A stretch of 25,172 bases of DNA from Thermoplasmata archaeon (GTDB lineage: Archaea; Thermoplasmatota; Thermoplasmata; Lutacidiplasmatales; UBA184): NCBI GenBank assembly GCA_021828085.1, contig JAKATE010000009.1, positions 1-25,172 of the forward strand, in the 5' to 3' direction. Below, one piece after another: positions 1 to 6,032 of the stretch (positions within the stretch are counted from its first letter, which is position 1; every line of letters starts with the position of its first letter). The translations under genes and the position numbers were made by a program. The notes below the pieces were generated by a model. It had not been told where the DNA came from and did not search any database. It saw nothing but the letters and a program-made list of their open reading frames with translations.

Positions 1-2
1 CC

Positions 3-1853
3 ATCTCCGATAGCCGCGGGGAGGCCGTCTTCTGGGCCGACGCGTTCACGGCGGAGACCAACGGACCGCTCTTCACGGAGGTCTACCAGCTCACGGCCAG
101 CTACGACGGCCTCAGCTCGAACACCGTCACGGTCTTCGTGGAGCCCCAGAGCGGGTCGTTCTACACCAATGGCCTCAGCATGGACACGACCTCGGGAGGA
201 TCGTCCGTGGTGGGCAACCTCTCCTTCGCGGGGATGAAGTACGTGGACTTCGTGAACGTCTCCATCGGCGGCTCTCCGGGCCAGTACGTGAACTACACGT
301 GCGGTCTGCCCGGGGCGTTCCTCGGGGGAGCTCCGACGTTCTACGGCTTCAGCCAGCCCCCGAACACCGTGCTCCTGCCCGGGTGTAGCCCCTACTACGA
401 CACGGCCGCCCCGACGACTTACGAGTACCCGTCCGCGGTCATCAATCCCGGCATCTGGGAGAGCGGGGTGCAGACGGGAACCCTACCGGTGAACCTCAAC
501 GCCAACGCCATCACCGGGCCCGTCGTGGTCAACATCCTGGCGGGTGGAACGAACGACCTCTCCTTCAGGGAGTGCTTCTCCATCTTCTGCTTCGTCACCG
601 CGTCGGTGCAGTATCCGATGTACTGGCAGGACCCGAACGTCTTCCTGCCGGCGACGCTCAGCCAGAGCGGAAGCACGATGGTCACGGGGAACGACGTCCT
701 CCAGTGGGCCGGAACCGCCTACGCGGGAGCCTCCGGGACCCTCACACTGGTGACGGGCACGCAGAGCACTGTCCTGGCCACGGGGATCTCGGGAAGCTAC
801 ACCCTCAACACGGCAGCGCTGATGGACGGCTACTATTCGGTGGTCTTCTCTGAGACCGCGCCCGGTGCCGCCCCCACCGTCCGAACGGTGAGCTTCTACG
901 CGGACAACCAGGCCGCCAGCCTCAACCAGCTGGTGCAGACCCTCAACGGGGAACTGAGCGCCGATCAGGCCACCATCCAGTCCGACCAGGCGACCATCGG
1001 CTCGTTGAACGCTCAGGTGAGCGGTCTCGAGGGCCAGGTCTCCACCCTGCAGTCCCAGCTCAACACGGCCAACGCGAACCTGGCCTCCCTCCGGAGCCAG
1101 GTCTCGACCCTGCAGGGGGAGGTCAGCAGCCTCGCCTCGACCGTCTCGACGTTGAAGGGGCAGGTCACGACCCTCACCTCGGCCCTCGCGAGCGCCAACA
1201 CCCAAGTGAGCTCTCTCCAGGCTCAGATCGCCTCCCTGCAGTCCCAGCTGACGGCAAGCCAGGGGAACAGCGCAGCGGAGCAGGCGCAATTGACCGCCCT
1301 GCAGTCGCAGCTGGCCGGGGCCCAGGCCACCATCTCGCAGGACCAGCAGTCGCTCGCCCAGGCCCAGGGGACCATCTCCGCCGACACCTCGACCATCAGC
1401 TCGCTGAACGCCAAGGTGACCCAGCTCCAGGACGAGTTGAACGCCCGCAAGGCGGCTCCCGCCCCGATGTGGTACGACACGCTGGGAACGCTCGGGCTCG
1501 CCCTCGTCATCGTGCTGGTGGCGGCCCTGGTCGGAGCCTCGGTGTACGCGGTCGGGCGACGGAACCGGCGGAAGGAGGTCCCCTCCGCGCCCTCCCGCGG
1601 GGAGAAATCCCGCGGGGGAACGGCGGGGGGTCCCGCCCCGGAGTCCACGAGCGCCACCGCCAACTGGACCTCCCCCCCGGACGAGGCTACGCAAGCGGCC
1701 TTCCGCCGCGCGATCATGTCCGCCCTCCAGGCGAGCATGGACCGACAGCAGGCCCTGGCCGGCAGTGGTAGAACCGAGGAGGCCCTCCGACTAAACCTCC
1801 GAACTCGCGAAATAGCCGAACAGGCGCGAGAGCTGTTCGGGAGGAGCGTGTAG
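3..1853 (+). CDS. Large coiled-coil surface protein, C-terminally anchored (5' end outside window)
   Basis: The frame is open from base 3, so the true start lies to the left; the first in-frame GTG (138) is probably internal. The visible part begins with beta-rich extracellular sequence containing several Cys and N-x-S/T sites (to about 680), then an Ig-like sandwich (about 680-905). A coiled coil of about 180 residues follows (about 912-1456), made of repeating units such as VSTLQSQL and VSSLQAQIASLQSQL. One membrane helix (about 1485-1550) is followed by the basic stop-transfer run GRRNRRKE. The last ~95 residues would be cytoplasmic and end in two predicted amphipathic helices (about 1690-1850). 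I infer a stalk-like cell-surface protein; the architecture is clear but I recognise no named family. A strong hairpin follows the stop codon. Confidence 0.85.
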   Translation: MSDSRGEAVFWADAFTAETNGPLFTEVYQLTASYDGLSSNTVTVFVEPQSGSFYTNGLSMDTTSGGSSVVGNLSFAGMKYVDFVNVSIGGSPGQYVNYTCGLPGAFLGGAPTFYGFSQPPNTVLLPGCSPYYDTAAPTTYEYPSAVINPGIWESGVQTGTLPVNLNANAITGPVVVNILAGGTNDLSFRECFSIFCFVTASVQYPMYWQDPNVFLPATLSQSGSTMVTGNDVLQWAGTAYAGASGTLTLVTGTQSTVLATGISGSYTLNTAALMDGYYSVVFSETAPGAAPTVRTVSFYADNQAASLNQLVQTLNGELSADQATIQSDQATIGSLNAQVSGLEGQVSTLQSQLNTANANLASLRSQVSTLQGEVSSLASTVSTLKGQVTTLTSALASANTQVSSLQAQIASLQSQLTASQGNSAAEQAQLTALQSQLAGAQATISQDQQSLAQAQGTISADTSTISSLNAKVTQLQDELNARKAAPAPMWYDTLGTLGLALVIVLVAALVGASVYAVGRRNRRKEVPSAPSRGEKSRGGTAGGPAPESTSATANWTSPPDEATQAAFRRAIMSALQASMDRQQALAGSGRTEEALRLNLRTREIAEQARELFGRSV

Positions 1854-1879
1854 CGGCCACGCGGGAACTCCTGAACCGA

Positions 1880-1900
1880 GGGGGGCCGTCCCGGCCCCCC
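1880..1900 (+). terminator. GC hairpin after the surface-protein gene
   Basis: A perfect 9-bp stem (GGGGGGCCG with CGGCCCCCC) closes a 3-base loop 26 bases after the stop codon and is followed by a CAACCCTTTCTCC tract. It is likely a transcription end or mRNA 3' stabiliser. Archaeal terminators are usually T-rich, so the function is inferred from position. Confidence 0.5.
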
Positions 1901-1936
1901 CAACCCTTTCTCCCGACGGTAGCCCGGAGTCGAGGG

Positions 1937-2176
1937 ATGAAGAAGCTCCAACCCGCACCACTCGTGCCGCTTCAGATCCGGGTGCCGCGGGACGTGGTCG
2001 AGAAGCTACGGGCCACGGCGATGGCCAACTACCGGACCATCTCCCAGGAGGCGCGCATGGCCCTAGACGAGCACCTGCAGCAATTGAAGCGCTTACGGCT
2101 GGGTCCCGCCGCGGCGATGTCCGTGCCGCCGTCCGGACGGGACACCGTGAGGAACCCCCCGGCACCGGGGGAGTGA
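1937..2176 (+). CDS. Arc/MetJ-type ribbon-helix-helix DNA-binding protein
   Basis: The product has 79 residues. Residues 11-52 fit the Arc-like fold: a short beta strand (PLQIRVP), helix A (RDVVEKLRATAMAN), a turn (YRTIS) and helix B (QEARMALDEHLQQL). Such proteins bind operators as dimers through the paired strands and act as small repressors or antitoxins. The tail (53-79) is Pro/Gly-rich and probably disordered. No toxin gene lies next to it. It is separated from the upstream gene by a hairpin and converges with a second small protein of similar fold on the opposite strand. I chose the ATG after CGAGGG; no clear TATA box was seen. The family call is moderately strong and the target is unknown. 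Confidence 0.7.
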   Translation: MKKLQPAPLVPLQIRVPRDVVEKLRATAMANYRTISQEARMALDEHLQQLKRLRLGPAAAMSVPPSGRDTVRNPPAPGE

Positions 2177-2281
2177 AGAGACCCCTGGCCCCGGGGCGGG
2201 CGTCGAGCACCAGGTCCTGCGCAAGGGCCGTCTTGGGCCCCCGGCGTTCCCCCCGGGCCTGCCCATCTGCGAGAGGGGTCC

Positions 2282-2482
2282 TCAGCGCAGGAACTTCGTC
2301 AACATGGGCCAGGGCTTGCCGTCTGCCGGGGCGTTCCGAGACTGCTCCTTGCGGGCTTGAAGGAACCCCCCGATGAGTTGCTCGATGTACCAATTGAGGT
2401 CCCGGCCCTCTTCTTGGGCCACCCGCTTCCACTCCTTGAGAAGATCCTCGTCCACGGTGGTGTTGAGCGGAACCCGGGGCAT
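2282..2482 (-). CDS. Small CopG-like ribbon-helix-helix protein
   Basis: The product has 66 residues. The N-terminus (RVPLNTTVDEDLLKEWKRVA) has the pattern of a strand followed by helix A, then EEGRDLNWYIEQLIGGFLQA forms the turn and helix B typical of CopG/MetJ-like dimers. The C-terminus (about 20 residues) is polar. An excellent TATA box (2505-2512, minus strand) sits about 26 bases before the ATG, so the transcript is probably leaderless, which also supports the start. The gene points towards the other ribbon-helix-helix gene at 1937-2176 and the two could regulate each other or flanking genes; that is inference. No partner toxin is visible. Confidence 0.68.
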   Translation of the reverse strand: MPRVPLNTTVDEDLLKEWKRVAQEEGRDLNWYIEQLIGGFLQARKEQSRNAPADGKPWPMLTKFLR

Positions 2483-2504
2483 GGGTGGTTCTACCTACGC
2501 ATCC

Positions 2505-2512
2505 GTATAAAT
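2505..2512 (-). promoter_or_regulatory. TATA box of the minus-strand RHH gene
   Basis: On the minus strand the sequence reads ATTTATAC, a near-ideal archaeal TATA box, centred about 26 bases from the ATG at 2482. This spacing puts the transcription start at or next to the start codon. Confidence 0.7.
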
Positions 2513-2810
2513 GCTTGAGCAAAAACGAGTGAACCGGTACCACCGAGCGTGAGCACCCGAGCACCCGCACGGAAGCTCCTCGGAGCAGGGGTTAGCCGGG
2601 CCTTCGGGGCCCTCCGGGGCTGGGATCCCGCTGCTTGGTGGGTCGGCGAACCGCTCGGGCCCCGACGTCGGGCCGACCGGAACGACCGCAAGCTCGCTCG
2701 GCCGGGCGGGAGATCCCAAGCGCTACCGGGCCAACGTCCCAAAGATCCTTGTGAAATCGTACTAACTTCCCTTTCATAACGGAGGGGCAGCAAAGAATCC
2801 TGAGCTCCCC
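2513..2810. other. GC-rich intergenic region ahead of the transporter, with nested inverted repeats
   Basis: No convincing gene was found on either strand. The stretch holds a perfect 12-base palindrome, CCCGACGTCGGG (2661-2672), nested inside GGTCGG (2641-2646) and CCGACC (2673-2678). A weak TATA-like run (CTTTCATAA, 2771-2779) lies about 36 bases before the transporter ATG. The palindrome could be an operator or an RNA hairpin; neither can be decided from sequence. Confidence 0.4.
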
Positions 2811-3749
2811 ATGGTCGACCTGGGCATCATTCTTAACCCGCCCTCCGGGCTCACCCTCTCGATCATTCTCCTCATAGCGTTCATCCTAGGACTGCTCCAT
2901 GGGGCCACCCCGGACGAGCATACCTGGCCGATCACCTTCAGCTACGCCATCGGCAGCTACTCGACGCGCCAGGGGATGAAGGCCGGGTTCGTCTTCTCCG
3001 CCGGCTTCACCGCCCAGCGGGCGCTGCTCACGACGCTCGGCTTCATCGGACTCGCCGTGATCTACACGGAGTACAACCTGGACGGGCCGGTCTACATCAT
3101 CGTCGGCATCGCCATGGCGGTGGCCGGCTGGTACGTCCTGCGGGGACGCTACCCCCACCTCCCCTTCGACTCCTGGCTCCGGGGCAAGGGTCACCACTCG
3201 GAGGCGGCCGAGCGTCACCCTATCGAGCAGTCCCACCTCAACCAGGTCCCGCTCCGGATGGCCTTCGTGCACGGCCTCATCGCCGGCTTCGGCTTCGGCG
3301 CCTATGCGACGATCATCACCTTCGTCCTCGCCCCGGAGGTCCCTGGGCTCATCTACGCCCCGCTCGTCGGGCTCTTCTTCGGGCTGGGGACCATGGTGAT
3401 GCAGATCATCTTCGGAGCGCTCTTCGCCTCCTTCGCCCGGGTGAAGAAGCTCAGCGAGGACGACGTCTGCTACCTGGGAAGGAGCACGGCCGGGCGGACG
3501 CTCTACTACGGGGGACTCCTCTTCGCCGCCGTGGGGGCCTTCCTCGCGGTCTTCCCCTCCGTCCTCGCCTACTCCATCAGCACCGGCAATCCGATCCCCA
3601 ACCTCGATTCCATCGGGGTCTCCACGGGGCTGGTCCTGGCGGTGGTGGGGGGGATCGGGTTCTGGAGCATGTGGCGGGGGGTCCGGGAGCTCAAGGCCAT
3701 CGATAGCGGACGCTACTGCCATCCTGCCCCCGAAGCCCCCCCGGGATAG
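2811..3749 (+). CDS. NicO/UreH-like metal-transporter family membrane protein
   Basis: The product has 312 residues and about six or seven membrane helices in two halves, which resembles the nickel/cobalt transporter and UreH/TauE-like groups. Helix 1 ends in H30-GATP-D35-E-H37, a variant (HX4DxH) of the HX4DH metal motif of NiCoT permeases. The second half repeats a related element with H154 (FVHGLIAGFGFG). The loop between the halves (about 128-142) carries five His residues, as expected for a cytosolic metal-binding loop, and the C-terminus ends RYCHPAPEAPPG. I infer transport or export of a divalent metal such as nickel or cobalt; the substrate is not proven. The final 68 codons lie inside the left direct repeat and are duplicated at 5726-5929. 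Confidence 0.6.
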   Translation: MVDLGIILNPPSGLTLSIILLIAFILGLLHGATPDEHTWPITFSYAIGSYSTRQGMKAGFVFSAGFTAQRALLTTLGFIGLAVIYTEYNLDGPVYIIVGIAMAVAGWYVLRGRYPHLPFDSWLRGKGHHSEAAERHPIEQSHLNQVPLRMAFVHGLIAGFGFGAYATIITFVLAPEVPGLIYAPLVGLFFGLGTMVMQIIFGALFASFARVKKLSEDDVCYLGRSTAGRTLYYGGLLFAAVGAFLAVFPSVLAYSISTGNPIPNLDSIGVSTGLVLAVVGGIGFWSMWRGVRELKAIDSGRYCHPAPEAPPG

Positions 3750-4034
3750 CCTTCGCCCGGGCGGTCCTGGCGTGGGGGTGGGCGCGGAACGGTGCGCTCG
3801 GGCCGACTCGACGTCTAAGGACTTCTTCCGATGGCCCCCCCACGAGGTTTCCTTGCGCGCTATCGTGAAGACCCAGCGGGGCCCGGGCGGCGAGCTCAAG
3901 ACCGCTCCCGACCCCCGCCCCGGCCCGCACGACGTCCTGGTCGAGGTGGAGGCGGCCTCCATCTGCGGCACGGACGTGCACCTCTGGGAGTGGAACGAGT
4001 GGGCGCTGGGCCGGGGGAAGCGGGTCCCCCTCCT
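3546..4034 (+). repeat. Left copy of a ~489-base imperfect direct repeat flanking the helicase gene
   Basis: This segment aligns without gaps to 5726-6214 at a constant offset of 2180 bases. I counted about 37 mismatches by eye, giving about 92 % identity. It contains the last ~68 codons of the transporter gene, the intergenic region, and the first ~60 codons of tdh. Similarity stops abruptly at about 4034, inside tdh. Most differences (about 22 of 37) fall in 3721-3840, which covers the last transporter codons and the intergenic spacer. Confidence 0.9.
3853..4034 (+). pseudogene. Truncated 5' fragment of threonine dehydrogenase (tdh)
   Basis: Translation from the TTG at 3853 matches the intact enzyme at 6033 almost residue for residue through about residue 60, including the ICGTDVHLWEWNEW catalytic-zinc segment. 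The reading then changes to unrelated Pro/Arg-rich sequence and has no coenzyme-binding domain. The TATA-like CTTTAAGC of the intact copy is GTCTAAGG here, so the promoter also looks damaged. The frame stays open into the helicase gene in another frame, so no meaningful fusion is expected. It is a relic of the event that placed the helicase gene within this locus. Confidence 0.85.
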
Positions 4035-4084
4035 GAGGGCCCTCTTAAGTCCTCCGGAACCTCCGGAACCGCCGAGAAGTGCAA

Positions 4085-5362
4085 ATGGCTCCAACTTCGG
4101 ACGGGTCCCCTCACGCGAGCCCTCCGGCCGAGGGCACCTCGTTCGAGGACCTTCCGCTGCACGAGAAGCTGAAGAAGGGCGTCCAGGAGATCGGCTATCG
4201 CGTGCCGACCCCGATCCAGCGGGGCACGATCCCACACGCGGTCTCCGGCCGGGACATCGTGGGGACCGCCCAGACGGGCACCGGGAAGACCGCCGCCTTC
4301 CTGCTCCCGGTGCTCGAACGGCTCCTGGAGGAGCCGAGGGGTCGGATCCTCGCGTTGATCCTCACGCCGACCCGCGAGCTCGCGTTGCAGGCCGACGGGT
4401 TCCTCCGCAAGCTCGCCGGCCACACCCACCTCCGAGGCGCGCCCGTCTACGGAGGGGTCGGCATGGCGGACCAGGAGCGGGCGCTGCACGGCGGTGCGGA
4501 GATCATCATCGCGACGCCGGGAAGGCTGCTCGACCACATTGGCCGGGGGTACGTCGATCTCCGCTCGCTGCGGATCCTGGTCCTCGACGAGGCGGATCGC
4601 ATGCTCGACATGGGATTCCTCCCCGATGTCCGCCGGATCCTCGGTCATCTTCCGCGCGAACGCCAGACGATGCTGTTCTCGGCCACCATGCCCCCCGAAG
4701 TGGCGGCGCTCTCGCGTCAGTTCCTGCGCGAGCCGAAGTTCATCCAGGTAGAGGAACGGACCGTTGCAGCCGTGGGGGTCACCCACCTCGCGCTGCCGGT
4801 GCCCTCCCAACTCAAGTTGGAGCTCCTCCTCCACCTTCTGCAAGACGAGACGATGACGAGCGTCCTGGTCTTCGCGCGTACCAAGCACCGGGCCAACACC
4901 GTCGTGCGGCAGCTCGAAGGCCACGGGTTTTCGACCGGCGTCCTCCACGGAAACCGCAGTCAGAGCCAACGTGTCCGAGCCCTCGAAGCGTTCCGGGCGG
5001 GACGCCATCGCGTGCTCGTCGCGACCGACATCGCCGCCCGTGGGATCGACGTCAAGGACGTGAGCCATGTCGTCAACTACGACGTCCCGCATGAGCCGGA
5101 GGCCTACGTGCATAGGGTGGGTCGCACGGCCCGGGCCCAGAAGCGCGGTGACGCCTTCACCCTGGTATCTCGAGAGGAGGAGGCCGACTTCGCGCGGATC
5201 GAGCGGCTGATCGGCATGACCATCCCCCGTGTTCGCGTTCCGGATTTTCCCTACGACGCACCTAGCCGCCCTCCCCCCGGTCCAGCGACCGCGGCGCGGC
5301 GGCCACCTTCCCCGGAACGTCGAAGGGGCCCGCCCCGCTCGGCTCGCCGCGGATTCCGCTGA
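4085..5362 (+). CDS. DEAD-box ATP-dependent RNA helicase (RhlE-like)
   Basis: The 425-residue protein has the full superfamily-2 motif set: Q-motif (F20 and PTPIQ, Q45), Walker A AQTGTGKT (62-69), PTRELA (95-100), ATPGR (143-147), DEAD (168-171), SAT (199-201), then in the second RecA domain VFARTK, DIAARGID and HRVGRTAR. These enzymes unwind RNA duplexes with ATP in ribosome assembly, RNA turnover or cold response. The tail is short and Arg/Pro-rich, which would aid RNA binding. An in-frame GTG at 4079 is an alternative start; TCTTAAGT (4043-4050) is a possible TATA box. The gene sits alone between the two direct repeats and splits the transporter-tdh locus, so it was gained by insertion or recombination. 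Confidence 0.93.
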   Translation: MAPTSDGSPHASPPAEGTSFEDLPLHEKLKKGVQEIGYRVPTPIQRGTIPHAVSGRDIVGTAQTGTGKTAAFLLPVLERLLEEPRGRILALILTPTRELALQADGFLRKLAGHTHLRGAPVYGGVGMADQERALHGGAEIIIATPGRLLDHIGRGYVDLRSLRILVLDEADRMLDMGFLPDVRRILGHLPRERQTMLFSATMPPEVAALSRQFLREPKFIQVEERTVAAVGVTHLALPVPSQLKLELLLHLLQDETMTSVLVFARTKHRANTVVRQLEGHGFSTGVLHGNRSQSQRVRALEAFRAGRHRVLVATDIAARGIDVKDVSHVVNYDVPHEPEAYVHRVGRTARAQKRGDAFTLVSREEEADFARIERLIGMTIPRVRVPDFPYDAPSRPPPGPATAARRPPSPERRRGPPRSARRGFR

Positions 5363-5725
5363 TTCGGCTCGCTCGGTCGTTGGTCGCGAGGGACCGGGGA
5401 CCGGCGATCCATCCTGGAGGGAGGAGGACAGGAATCCTGGGTTCGAGCCCCCGCGACGGCCGGCGTCGAGATCCGCGCGGTGTCCTGTGATCGCCCCACC
5501 GGACCGCTCCCTGTTCCGGGCGCCCCGTCGGGCGCCGAACCGGTTGAGCGGCTCCATCAGGTCTCGTTCGAACTTAGCCTCCCCCCAAGTCGGTGTCGCG
5601 GAACTGGAACGATCGGTCGTTCGGGTGACCGCGACCCCGCTCACCCAGCTCAACCTGGACTCCCGGCGACTCTCCGCACGAGAGAGTGGTCACACCTACC
5701 TTGTTGTCCCGTCGGGGCCCTCCCG
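5363..5725. other. Non-coding stretch between helicase gene and right repeat
   Basis: Frames here are open in places, but none shows family-like sequence or a plausible start. The segment contains a T-arm-like piece (GGGTTCGAGCCC, near 5438-5449) without the rest of a tRNA, and the short inverted repeat GAACGATCGGTCGTTC. It was presumably carried in with the helicase gene, since it separates the helicase from the right repeat and has no counterpart left of the left repeat. Confidence 0.5.
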
Positions 5726-5929
5726 GCGGTCTTCCCCTCCGTCCCCGACTACTCCATCAGCACCGGCAATCCGATCCCCAACCTCGATTCCCTCGGGGTC
5801 TCCACGGGGCTGGTCCTGGCGGTGGTGGGGGGGATCGGGTTCTGGAGCATGTGGCGGGGGGTCCGGGAGCTCAAGTCCATCGATAGCGGACGCTACTGCC
5901 ATCCCGCCGCGGAAGCCCCTCCCGGATAG
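5726..5929 (+). pseudogene. Remnant 3' end of the transporter gene
   Basis: The frame ending at the TAG (5927-5929) encodes the last ~67 residues of the transporter with only a few changes (for example LAYS to PDYS, DSIG to DSLG, ELKA to ELKS, HPAP to HPAA). No upstream part of the transporter exists here, so the fragment lacks both metal-motif His regions and has one membrane helix at most. The low number of replacements implies the fragment is young or was under selection until recently. Confidence 0.85.
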
Positions 5930-5992
5930 CTTCCCACCGGGCGGTCCCAGCGCAGGGGGGGGCGCGGAACGGTGCGCTCTGGCTGACTCGAC

Positions 5993-6000
5993 CTTTAAGC
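5993..6000 (+). promoter_or_regulatory. TATA-like box for intact tdh-kbl
   Basis: CTTTAAGC lies about 36 bases ahead of the TTG start at 6033, with GAGGT (6024-6028) as a possible ribosome-binding site. The equivalent position in the left repeat has lost the match (GTCTAAGG). Confidence 0.5.
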
Positions 6001-6032
6001 CCTTCTTCCGTTGGTCCCCCCACGAGGTTTCC

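Noticed and set aside
912..1456. DNA-level tandem repeat
   Set aside because: The similarity comes from coiled-coil heptads in the protein; the nucleotide units are not near-identical.
2513..2800. SRP RNA, RNase P RNA or tRNA in the gap before the transporter
   Set aside because: The conserved core words of these RNAs were not found on either strand; only palindromes remain.
2886..4235. Long antisense reading frame over the transporter and tdh fragment
   Set aside because: Its composition (Arg, Gly, Glu, His, Pro-rich without hydrophobic core) is that of a shadow frame in GC-rich coding DNA, and it crosses the repeat junction.
3772..5094. A fusion protein of the tdh fragment with downstream sequence
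   Set aside because: After the repeat junction the frame reads the helicase gene out of frame and gives Pro/Arg-rich nonsense.
5430..5460. T-arm-like sequence GGGTTCGAGCCC after the helicase gene, as a tRNA or an att site
   Set aside because: No matching acceptor, D or anticodon arms could be built around it and no integrase is present; short GC-rich T-arm look-alikes occur by chance.
3896..5653. Long antisense frame over the helicase
   Set aside because: The opposite strand encodes an unambiguous DEAD-box helicase with all motifs; the antisense product has no recognisable domain.
5229..6032. N-terminal extension of tdh running back into the helicase gene
   Set aside because: The frame is open but the sequence overlaps the helicase end and the repeat in the wrong frame; family similarity starts at 6033 with a ribosome-binding site nearby.
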